Position numbers and translations under genes: made by a program. From Gloeocapsopsis crepidinum LEGE 06123 (GTDB lineage: Bacteria; Cyanobacteriota; Cyanobacteriia; Cyanobacteriales; Chroococcidiopsidaceae): DNA of 62,879 bases. The notes below the pieces were generated by a model. It was not told where the DNA came from. It saw only the letters and a list, made by a program, of their open reading frames with translations, and made no database searches. Every line of letters begins with the position of its first letter. Position 1 is the stretch's first letter. This document shows positions 55,846 to 62,879 of the stretch, piece after piece. The DNA lies in contig NZ_JADEWN010000027.1 of NCBI RefSeq assembly GCF_015207655.1, forward strand, positions 1-62,879, in the 5' to 3' direction.

Positions 55846-57531
55846 GTGAAAGCCATACGTTTTTTCTTGTTAGTGGTATTTTTAGTATTAATATTTACAC
55901 TTATCAATACAAGTCAGGCTAGCAATACACCTTCAAAAGCTAACTTAAGTGAAGTCGCATTTTTCAAAGGTACTTGGGAATGTAGAATTCAAGGCTCTCC
56001 AAATAATGTTTTTCGTTGGTCAGTTGCAGAGGGTCTGAACAGCTTATGGCTAGTTGGTTTTGTTCAAGTAGGGCAAAACAAAGTTTCCAACGATTTTTGG
56101 CGATTGGTCAATAACAAAATTGAACGATACGCCTTTACAGGAGATGGAACTTTTGTAAAAGTTGAAAGTAGTGGATGGGAATCAAACAAGTTAAGGTTTT
56201 TCGGTTCCGCCAACCAACTGACTGGAGAGTTAAAAGTTAGACAAACCATCACTAGAGACAATGACACAGAGTTTCGCGCTTTGTGGGAAAAAATGGGAAA
56301 GGATCGGAGTTGGTCTGCTTTTTCAGATGAACGATGTACCAAGTTGAAATCAACAAGTCAGGTATTCACCTTTCAGTTACCTGCTCCCAGCGGTCAGTAC
56401 CAGGTAGGCACAACAACTTACTACTGGGTTGACAACTCTCGTCGAGAAACTTATCGTGCTGAGATTTACGATTTGCAAACTCAATCTTTAGCTACAACTC
56501 CAAGACCAACCAATCTCCGTGAATTAGTCGTCTATGTTTGGTATCCTGCCAGAACGGATCGAGAAGCAACAACAGCCCCATATATCGATGAAGGCTTTGC
56601 ATTAGCTACGGCTGAGGAAATGGGATCTAGCTTTGGTGTATCACCTGACCAATTTATTCAGGTTGTTACTCGAACCATTCAGACAAATGCTATACCAAAA
56701 TTAGAGTTTGCTGGTGCTTCGCGCTATCCTGTTATAGTTTTCTTGCCTGGTTTTGGAGCAACGCCTAAATTCTACACAAGGCAGCTTGAGGAGCTTGCCA
56801 GTCATGGTTATGTTGTTGTAGCGATCAATCCTACTTATGAAGCACCAGTCTTGTTTCCAGATGGACAAGTCATTACTCAATCCTCTACGTTTGATTTTTC
56901 ATCTGCTAACAGTGAAACCGAACAACAAGTTTTTAATCAGGCGGTTAAAATTCGAGCAGAAGATGTCAGCTTTGTGCTGAATCAATTAGAACGCATCAAT
57001 ACTAAAGATCCTCAAGGTCTTCTAACTGGACGTTTAGATCTAAGTCGGGTTGCTATTTTTGGGCATTCGCTAGGTGGAGATACTGCAATCGAAGCAATGA
57101 AACGCGATCGCCGCTTAAAAGCAGGAATTAATATGGATGGGGGTAGTTATGGTAGTTTCTTCAGTAGTGGAAATAAAGACAGTTTGAATTGTCCTTTGAT
57201 GGTGATGTCTCACGATGGAGCAGATGAGGCGTTGCAGACATTTTATCAACGCCTAGGAGCGAACGCTTACAGATTAATGATAGAAGGCACTAAACACACG
57301 ACGTTTATGGATTTTGGATCAATTTTGCCTGCTTTCTCAGCACATTCAACCACTCAAGAAAAATCCCAGATAACTCAAGCAATTGGTTCAATTGAACCTA
57401 AACGAGCAACTCAGATTATCAATGCATACACACTAGTATTTTTCAACAAGTATCTTTTGGGTAAAGATGAACCTCTGCTCGAAAGGATTTCGCCTGATTA
57501 TCCGGAGGTGCTAATTGAATCTCATTTGTAA
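55846..57531 (+). CDS. Two-domain secreted hydrolase: DUF1579-like domain plus PAF-acetylhydrolase/dienelactone-hydrolase-like domain
   Basis: A 561-residue protein with a signal peptide (residues 5-22). Residues 33-165 form a small beta-barrel-like domain (FKGTWECRIQGSPNN...FWRLVNNKIERYAFTGDGTF), DUF1579-like. Residues 190-560 form an alpha/beta hydrolase with FLPGFGATPKFY, GHSLGGDTA (Ser408), an Asp after INMDGGSYG and a His in GTKHTTF. The start is GTG, with GAGGGA upstream. It is likely an extracytoplasmic esterase acting on short-chain lipid or acyl esters. Substrate not determined. Confidence 0.8.
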   Translation: MKAIRFFLLVVFLVLIFTLINTSQASNTPSKANLSEVAFFKGTWECRIQGSPNNVFRWSVAEGLNSLWLVGFVQVGQNKVSNDFWRLVNNKIERYAFTGDGTFVKVESSGWESNKLRFFGSANQLTGELKVRQTITRDNDTEFRALWEKMGKDRSWSAFSDERCTKLKSTSQVFTFQLPAPSGQYQVGTTTYYWVDNSRRETYRAEIYDLQTQSLATTPRPTNLRELVVYVWYPARTDREATTAPYIDEGFALATAEEMGSSFGVSPDQFIQVVTRTIQTNAIPKLEFAGASRYPVIVFLPGFGATPKFYTRQLEELASHGYVVVAINPTYEAPVLFPDGQVITQSSTFDFSSANSETEQQVFNQAVKIRAEDVSFVLNQLERINTKDPQGLLTGRLDLSRVAIFGHSLGGDTAIEAMKRDRRLKAGINMDGGSYGSFFSSGNKDSLNCPLMVMSHDGADEALQTFYQRLGANAYRLMIEGTKHTTFMDFGSILPAFSAHSTTQEKSQITQAIGSIEPKRATQIINAYTLVFFNKYLLGKDEPLLERISPDYPEVLIESHL

Positions 57532-57688
57532 CGGTAGCATAACAAACAGGCTGCAACGGAACGCCTCAATATACGGGTTGAAATGCAAAGGTTATCTGCG
57601 TCCAGCGATCGCGATTGCTTAGGCAGAATATGATTATAGTAATTATGTCGAGTATAAAAACTCTATTACATTGAAGAAAAATCTATGA

Positions 57689-58086
57689 ATGAATGTTGCG
57701 ATCGAAGATAGAAGAGAGTTGCTCTTGTCACTGGTTCGACATCTAGTATTGGGATGGCGATCGCAAAACAACTTGCCGAGGACAGCTTTACTATCGCTTT
57801 TCATTCCACATCTTCAATAATGGTTGGTCAAGCGCTGGCGAAAGCATATCTTGGTGCATCTTATTCCCAGGCTGATCTTGCTGATCAAAACCAAGTTCGT
57901 CTTTTGGTTGCCGAAATACTATCATACCACGGTCGGCTAGACGTATTAGTAAATAATGCGGGGATTAGCACAACGATTCTACACACCTTTCTTAAGGAAG
58001 CTGCAGCACAGATCTGGCGAGACCTCTACGACGTCAACGTTATCGCACTGCGGACACTTATTGCAGAGGCTGAATCGGATTTATAG
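57689..58086 (+). pseudogene. Truncated short-chain dehydrogenase/reductase
   Basis: An SDR N-terminus reads ALVTGSTSSIGMAIAKQLAE (57710 onwards), with LDVLVNNAGIS further on. The initiating ATG region at 57689 (NVAIEDR) is in another frame, which implies a two-base insertion around 57710. The frame ends after RTLIAEAESDL, before the catalytic Ser-Tyr-Lys half, so more than half of a normal 250-residue SDR is missing. Non-functional as an SDR. Confidence 0.75.
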
Positions 58087-58187
58087 CAACTAAACCAAAA
58101 TGTAAATGCGTAACTTGATTCGTCAAGCATCTAGCGCAGGTTATATCTATTTAGCTTATAGTTACTAAAGATGCTGATATTTAGTTA

Positions 58188-59351
58188 ATGTTACGTGACC
58201 CCAAACTCATAGTGCTGTTGCTTGCTGGTTCATTGACAACAATGACAGGAGGAGTCATCGCACCTATTCTGCCAGACATGATCCAGCAGTTGCATTTTGA
58301 CCCTAGTGTCGCAGCGCACTTAGTCAGTATACATTGCTTAACGATCGCACTATCTAGCCCTTTGCTGGGTATTTTGGCAGATAAAGTTGGTTCATTATGG
58401 GTGTTAGTTCCTTCACTACTACTATACGCGCTCTTTGGTACAGTAGGTGCAATCATACAGAGTATCTTACCGTTATTAGTGAGTCGAGCTTTACTGGGTG
58501 TTGCGAGCGGAGGAATTGCTGCCGCTAGTCTTGGTTTGCTTGGTAATATGTACGATGGTCAACAGCGATCGCAGGCGTTAGCTTACGCAACAACTACCTT
58601 AACAATTGCCGGAATTCTATTTCCGCTACTCGGAGGCTGGCTAGGTAATATTAACTGGCGCTTTACTTTTGGGCTATACAGTCTTGGAATTCCTTTAGCA
58701 GTCGTTGTCGTGGTCATGTTGCGTCAACAGACACAACCAACGAAAGTAAATCAAATAGCTAGCAACAAACTTGGTCGCGTTTTAGGCGATCGCCGCGTTG
58801 TAGGGCTACTGCTAACTCTCGGTGTGGCATCAATTGTCATGTATACTGTTGTGATTTATGCACCACTTTACTTCAAAGCAACTATGAATGCTGGTGCAGC
58901 ACTTAATGGTATTATTCTGGCAGCACGAGCTATTGGAGCTGCAATTATCTCTGCATTCGCCGCTCAACGCTTGTTACAATCTTTAGGTACAGCACGGGCT
59001 ACCGCAGTAGGGTTTGCACTCATGGCTGTAACATTAGCTACACTGCCGCTACTAGAACAACTTTACTTGATTTTATTCATGGCAGGGCTTTTTGGGGCAG
59101 GCTTTGGGATTGTCCTACCTAGTCTTTACAGTGCCTTAGCAGATGTTGCACCCGTAAACCTGCGTTCGAGTATCTTAGCATTAGGAACAGGTGCAGGATT
59201 TTTAGGACAATTCTTTTCTCCGATTCTTCTGAGTCCTGTGTTAGACAGCAGTGGATTACCATCTGTATTTTACACTGCCGCAAGTTTATCTGCCGCGATC
59301 GCAATTCCACTTATTTTGTTTGGTAATGATGGCAGAATTACCACAAGATAA
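58188..59351 (+). CDS. MFS transporter
   Basis: A 387-residue protein with 12 membrane helices and the MFS loop GILADKVGSLWV after helix 2. It is of the drug:proton antiporter size class, with ATTTLTIAGILFPLLGGWLGNINWRFTFGLY typical of exporters (motif C-like). Substrate not readable. It converges on the GH3-family gene, 25 bp apart. Confidence 0.88.
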   Translation: MLRDPKLIVLLLAGSLTTMTGGVIAPILPDMIQQLHFDPSVAAHLVSIHCLTIALSSPLLGILADKVGSLWVLVPSLLLYALFGTVGAIIQSILPLLVSRALLGVASGGIAAASLGLLGNMYDGQQRSQALAYATTTLTIAGILFPLLGGWLGNINWRFTFGLYSLGIPLAVVVVVMLRQQTQPTKVNQIASNKLGRVLGDRRVVGLLLTLGVASIVMYTVVIYAPLYFKATMNAGAALNGIILAARAIGAAIISAFAAQRLLQSLGTARATAVGFALMAVTLATLPLLEQLYLILFMAGLFGAGFGIVLPSLYSALADVAPVNLRSSILALGTGAGFLGQFFSPILLSPVLDSSGLPSVFYTAASLSAAIAIPLILFGNDGRITTR

Positions 59352-59376
59352 TGGTTAGTTTTATTCTTTTTACTTT

Positions 59377-61059
59377 CTAGACATCCTCTGGTAGTCTAAC
59401 TTCCTGTTCTACGACAAGTCCTGAAAGAAAGTTGCGGTCTTCGCTGATGTGGGGAAATTTCAGTTGAGAATCGGGAATTCCTTTTTGTAATTGACGTTGA
59501 CGAATAATCGCGAAACTCCCAGGCACTAAAATACGTAATCGCGGTGGTGGTACTTGATCTCGACGCTTTGCACCATAGTACACATTAATTTCTTGAAGCT
59601 TTTGGTCAAATCTTGCTAAAAATGCTTGTGGGTTACTCAGTGGGCGATCGCTGATCAATTCAATATTGACTAAATAATGTGCTGGAAAGTCATTTTCAGT
59701 TAAAGTAATACAAAAGTCCTCTAAGGCTACACCAAATTCTTGTTGTAAAGCTTGCATGACTTGCGTTGCATGAGACTCAGTGGTTTTCTCGGTAGTAGAA
59801 GACAGTAAACCTCCCCGACGATATCGAAAAGTAATTAAAGGAGTTTTGTTATAAAAACCTACAACTTCTACAACGTCCCCATTGTCATAGCGGTACAAAC
59901 CACTATAGTTTGTCATTAGTATGCGGTAAAATTCACCTACTTTTACTTCTGTAGCCAGCAATGTTTTAGGCTGTGCTTCTTCCCACTGATCTTGAGGAAC
60001 AAATTCAAAAAAGCCGCTTTCAAGCGCTAAAATACTACCATCTGTATTGAGATCAGAATAAATACTAAATGTCCCTTCGGCTGAAGCGTAGACCGCACCA
60101 AATACGGGAGTATTTTCTAAGTAATCAGGAAATCTTTCAAAGTAAAAATTTGATGTTCCTCCGCGTGCTGTTGCAATAAAAGATAAGTTAGACCAAGCAA
60201 GTTTTGGAGTAAGTTTACCATTAGTTTTTAATATTGATTTAAGTTGAGCCGCACGGCTTGGTGCAGCAAAAAACTGCTTTTCTAAAGCATTACGGATTTC
60301 GGATTCTAACTTCAACCAACTGGCAATTTCTCCAAATTCTAAATTTTGAATTAAATCTTCAGCATAGTGTTCTAAATACTGACAAGTACGTAAAACAAGC
60401 ATGGGAAAGTTAGCAATCATTCCTCGCATTGATGCATCTCTTAACGCAAACAGCAAACAAAGGTAATGTCGGCTCATGCTATCAGAAACTTCAAGTAGTG
60501 TATATGGATGCGCAAATAACTGTTGATACAACATTTTATTCATCCGCATCACTCCTGTACCTCCAGGACCGTATGCAATTCCACTTGTAGTGCGCCCAGT
60601 AATGTTTGCTGTGTTAGTCACTAATAATTTGCCAAACTTTAAACTACGCGATCGCAGCGCTGTATCGAGGAACCCAATACTTGTTAAATTAGCTCTTCTC
60701 AATGTACTTTGAAAGTGTTGTGTAACCGGAATTAATTTTTGCTTTCCGGTTGAACCACTTGTCGTATTAAAATACACGACAGGATCAGGTGTCAAAATAT
60801 TCTTTTCACCTTGTGCCATGCGCTGGATATAAAGTTCGTAACCACTATATTCCCAAATCGGAATCCGCCGTTGAAACTGCTCGATAGTAGTAATGTCGTT
60901 GAACAAATACTCTTTTCCTAGCTCTGTATCTTTATGAAAATGTAAAAGATTAATTAAGAATTGTTCTTGCGAACTTAAAGCGTTGCGAGTTTTCTTAATA
61001 AAGATATTTTTTCGCTGTTGAGTAGCATATAACAAGGTTTTTTGAACAAAATTTGACAT
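59377..61059 (-). CDS. GH3-family acyl-adenylating enzyme (auxin-responsive GH3 homologue)
   Basis: A 560-residue protein with the GH3 layout: FNTTSGSTGKQKLIPVT is the ATP-loop, VYASAEGTFS the acyl site, and LYRYDNGDVVEVVGFYNKTPLITFRYR is the hinge to the C-terminal domain. Plant members couple acyl acids to amino acids through acyl-AMP. Bacterial members are poorly known. I start at the ATG at 61059; the longer frame adds nine residues. It is divergently transcribed from the cupin gene, 90 bp apart, so the promoters overlap. Confidence 0.88.
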   Translation of the reverse strand: MSNFVQKTLLYATQQRKNIFIKKTRNALSSQEQFLINLLHFHKDTELGKEYLFNDITTIEQFQRRIPIWEYSGYELYIQRMAQGEKNILTPDPVVYFNTTSGSTGKQKLIPVTQHFQSTLRRANLTSIGFLDTALRSRSLKFGKLLVTNTANITGRTTSGIAYGPGGTGVMRMNKMLYQQLFAHPYTLLEVSDSMSRHYLCLLFALRDASMRGMIANFPMLVLRTCQYLEHYAEDLIQNLEFGEIASWLKLESEIRNALEKQFFAAPSRAAQLKSILKTNGKLTPKLAWSNLSFIATARGGTSNFYFERFPDYLENTPVFGAVYASAEGTFSIYSDLNTDGSILALESGFFEFVPQDQWEEAQPKTLLATEVKVGEFYRILMTNYSGLYRYDNGDVVEVVGFYNKTPLITFRYRRGGLLSSTTEKTTESHATQVMQALQQEFGVALEDFCITLTENDFPAHYLVNIELISDRPLSNPQAFLARFDQKLQEINVYYGAKRRDQVPPPRLRILVPGSFAIIRQRQLQKGIPDSQLKFPHISEDRNFLSGLVVEQEVRLPEDV

Positions 61060-61149
61060 ATACGAACACACCTTAATAAAAAGCAACTATCAATCAACTG
61101 CAGTTTTGGCATTATAGAGTAAAAAATAAATAAGTTATGAATTTGGCAA

Positions 61150-62085
61150 ATGGTCAAAGCACTCGATTCCATAGCAAGCGTTGATATTACTGAGATAACA
61201 CCAGATATCTTTATCGAAAAGTATCAGAAAACAGGTACGCCAGTTGTTATCACTGGTTTATTAGCCACGATTGATTGGAATTTAGACTATCTATGCGAAA
61301 AATTAGGCAAGCAAACATTTTTGTTTAGGAATTACGGCAGTTCTAGGTATCAGCAAGATAAGCGTAATTGGAAAAATATTGGTAGTGGAGTGGCTTTGCA
61401 AAGTATGCCGTTTACCGAGTATGCCGAATTGTTACGCGATCGCACTGCGCATGAAAATGACATCTATTTAGGTAAATGTTCTTTAAAAGATACTATTCTG
61501 GCACAGACACCGGCATTAAAAGTTATTGGCAATCAACTCGGTTTAACCAAGCCCGCGACTGATTTTAATTTATATATGGGACCTGGGGGACACACATCAG
61601 GTTTACACTATGACTCTGTAGACGGTACACTGATGCAGATGTATGGTGAGAAAAGAGTCGTGTTGTTTCCTCCTTCTCAGACATATAATCTCTATCCATT
61701 TCCCGTTTATAATCATATACGCTACGGTTTAAAGTTACGTTCTTGGTTCAGTCGCGTCTCACTCGCACAACCAGATTTTGAATTATTTCCCCGCTTTAAA
61801 ATTGCACTTCAGCATAGATATGAAGTTATCCTTAAGCAAGGTGAAACGCTTTATATTCCTATGTGCTGGTGGCATGAAGTCACGGCATTAGGCGATGATA
61901 TGGTGTGTTCAGTGAATCGATTTTGGCGTGTCTATCCCACGTCACGAGTAATACGATCTTGGAATCGATGGCGTGCAGTTTGCGGGCACATTTTTGCATT
62001 ACCACATATGTGTATGAGTTTTGCGATCGCACTTTCCGGCAGTGACAGAAAACAAAAACTGAGTAAGATTCTCCATAGATTGTAA
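61150..62085 (+). CDS. Cupin-8/JmjC-type Fe(II)/2-oxoglutarate oxygenase-like protein
   Basis: A 311-residue protein with the JmjC/cupin_8 order: TPVVITGLL at the start, then TSGLHYDSVDGTLMQMYGEKRVVLFPP (HxD metal pair and a Lys for 2-oxoglutarate), and YIPMCWWHEVTAL (third ligand His). It probably hydroxylates a protein or small molecule. The tail is basic and helical and may bind membrane. The start is ATG at 61150. It is divergent from the GH3 gene. Confidence 0.86.
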   Translation: MVKALDSIASVDITEITPDIFIEKYQKTGTPVVITGLLATIDWNLDYLCEKLGKQTFLFRNYGSSRYQQDKRNWKNIGSGVALQSMPFTEYAELLRDRTAHENDIYLGKCSLKDTILAQTPALKVIGNQLGLTKPATDFNLYMGPGGHTSGLHYDSVDGTLMQMYGEKRVVLFPPSQTYNLYPFPVYNHIRYGLKLRSWFSRVSLAQPDFELFPRFKIALQHRYEVILKQGETLYIPMCWWHEVTALGDDMVCSVNRFWRVYPTSRVIRSWNRWRAVCGHIFALPHMCMSFAIALSGSDRKQKLSKILHRL

Positions 62086-62127
62086 AGCTCGATAAAGTTT
62101 GTCAAATTGCGTGAGGAATCGAAACTT

Positions 62128-62205
62128 ATGAACCTATTCACTATTTCCGTTGCAGTTGCTTGTTTTATTCTGACGTTTGTCTTAGCAAGTTTAGTGGAAC
62201 ACTAG
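62128..62205 (+). CDS. Possible 25-residue single-helix membrane peptide
   Basis: ATG frame of 25 residues, hydrophobic except the ends, with GAGG 11 bases upstream. Not one of the small photosystem or cytochrome b6f subunits I know (PetG, PetL, PetN, PsaM, PsbM, PsbN compared by eye). It may be a real micro-protein or chance. Confidence 0.3.
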   Translation: MNLFTISVAVACFILTFVLASLVEH

Positions 62206-62808
62206 CTTCATCAGTTGATGCACATCAACGCCATCGAGAGTATCACCGTTGCAATGAAGAACAAGGCGTAATCTAGGAATACGGAAACACCAATATATAC
62301 AAGTACACCCCTACGCCAATACCTATTCTCAATAAGCTACCTGCAACAGAGAAAATAATGACTTCAATCAAAGAGTAGGTGTTGCTAGCAGTGAGTAGTC
62401 ACCGTGGGTAATTTTTGCCGCACTTACGTCACTGATCGGTGCAGTTAACCTCGGTTAATTCTTTTTGTCATAACCTCAGCTTATGCATGAATTCTAATGA
62501 AGCTTAATAACACTAATCGTTAGGCAAGTCTTAAGCTTGGTGAATTTCAAAGCTTTTAAGTATTTTCACTGCGTTTTTGTGCTTTTTCATCAGTTAAAAT
62601 GCAGGCTACGCATCTTTTTTAGAATGTAAAACGCATATCAATAGAACAGTATTTATTTATAAAAATGTATCATGAATTATCTGTCGTATTCAGGTAATAA
62701 ATTAAGTATTTTGTCTTTTTTAAATTTTCAGTTTATTGAAAAAATTAATAAATACAGCCTATTGCAAGTTTATGAGGTACAGTAAGAGGAGTACACAAAT
62801 GAAGTCTA
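62206..62808. other. 600-bp AT-rich stretch before an insertion sequence
   Basis: No gene recognised between the cupin region and the IS630 transposase start. The left end of the insertion sequence probably lies within the last 50-100 bases, but a terminal inverted repeat cannot be fixed because the right end is outside the window. Confidence 0.4.
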
Positions 62809-62879
62809 ATGAAACCGTACTCGCTCGACTTGCGAGAAAAAATAGTTAAGGCATACACACAAGGTGACACCTCAATCAG
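62809..62879 (+). mobile_element. IS630-type transposase, N-terminal fragment cut by the window edge
   Basis: The frame from the ATG at 62809 begins MKPYSLDLREKIVKAYTQG, the strongly conserved start of the helix-turn-helix domain of IS630-family transposases. The rest lies beyond the right edge, so completeness cannot be judged. A second ATG 10 bases upstream is out of frame. Confidence 0.85.

Overview
The window is chromosomal DNA from a cyanobacterium. The evidence is the 3' end of psbA (photosystem II D1) at the left edge, frequent GCGATCGC (HIP1) octamers, and cyanobacteria-specific families: PSRP-3/Ycf65, NdhS, DUF1997, DUF3155, DUF3611, DUF4079, HAS-barrel and a CCB2/CCB4-like protein. 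HIP1 density and dispersed structured repeats fit the Nostocales/Chroococcidiopsidales side of the phylum. This is an inference; no species is assigned.

Layout. 1-6.4 kb: psbA tail and terminator, a GH104/lambda-R-like lysozyme, an atypical SDR, DUF1997, DUF4079, an ankyrin protein and a secreted Kelch protein. 6.4-11.5 kb: a minus-strand glycine cleavage cluster gcvT-gcvH-gcvP with a hot-dog thioesterase appended 6 bp after gcvP; this serves photorespiratory glycine turnover. 11.6-13.8 kb: an EamA transporter and a translationally coupled DCC/DUF938 pair. 14.3-18.2 kb: a tight Mrp-type cation/proton antiporter operon (C-D-E-F-G-short A-B) that carries one NuoN-like D subunit and no NuoL-like large A subunit. 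18.4-27 kb: a membrane-inserted alpha/beta hydrolase, tRNA-Ala(GGC), hisF, ruvB, a TPR protein, a glycosyltransferase, a HAD protein and PSRP-3.

27.1-29.7 kb is accessory: a decayed RTX (calcium-binding nonapeptide) gene, an AT-rich spacer with two symmetric motifs, and an NB-ARC/STAND ATPase without C-terminal repeats. 29.9-47.4 kb is mostly core: DUF2993, ugd and uxs (UDP-glucose to UDP-glucuronate to UDP-xylose), a CPA2 antiporter with universal stress domains, a HAS-barrel protein, ndhS, an SLH-domain protein, a histidine kinase, CCB-like, PadR, DUF3611, serS, rseP and nth.

47.4-48.3 kb holds a tandem pair of 58/59-residue genes with conserved ends and a diversified centre. They are not assignable to a family I know and are the most novel-looking item here. 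48.3-52 kb is a nickel/cobalt ECF transporter operon (cbiM-cbiQ-cbiO) led by a lipoprotein and a NikL-like protein. 52.3-54.9 kb is a DrrA/DrrB-type ABC exporter.

54.9-62.9 kb looks fluid: a broken Uma2 nuclease gene, a two-domain PAF-acetylhydrolase-like protein, a truncated SDR, an MFS exporter, a divergent pair of a GH3-family acyl-adenylating enzyme and a JmjC/cupin-8 oxygenase, and the start of an IS630-type transposase at the right edge. All calls come from reading the sequence; no database search was run.
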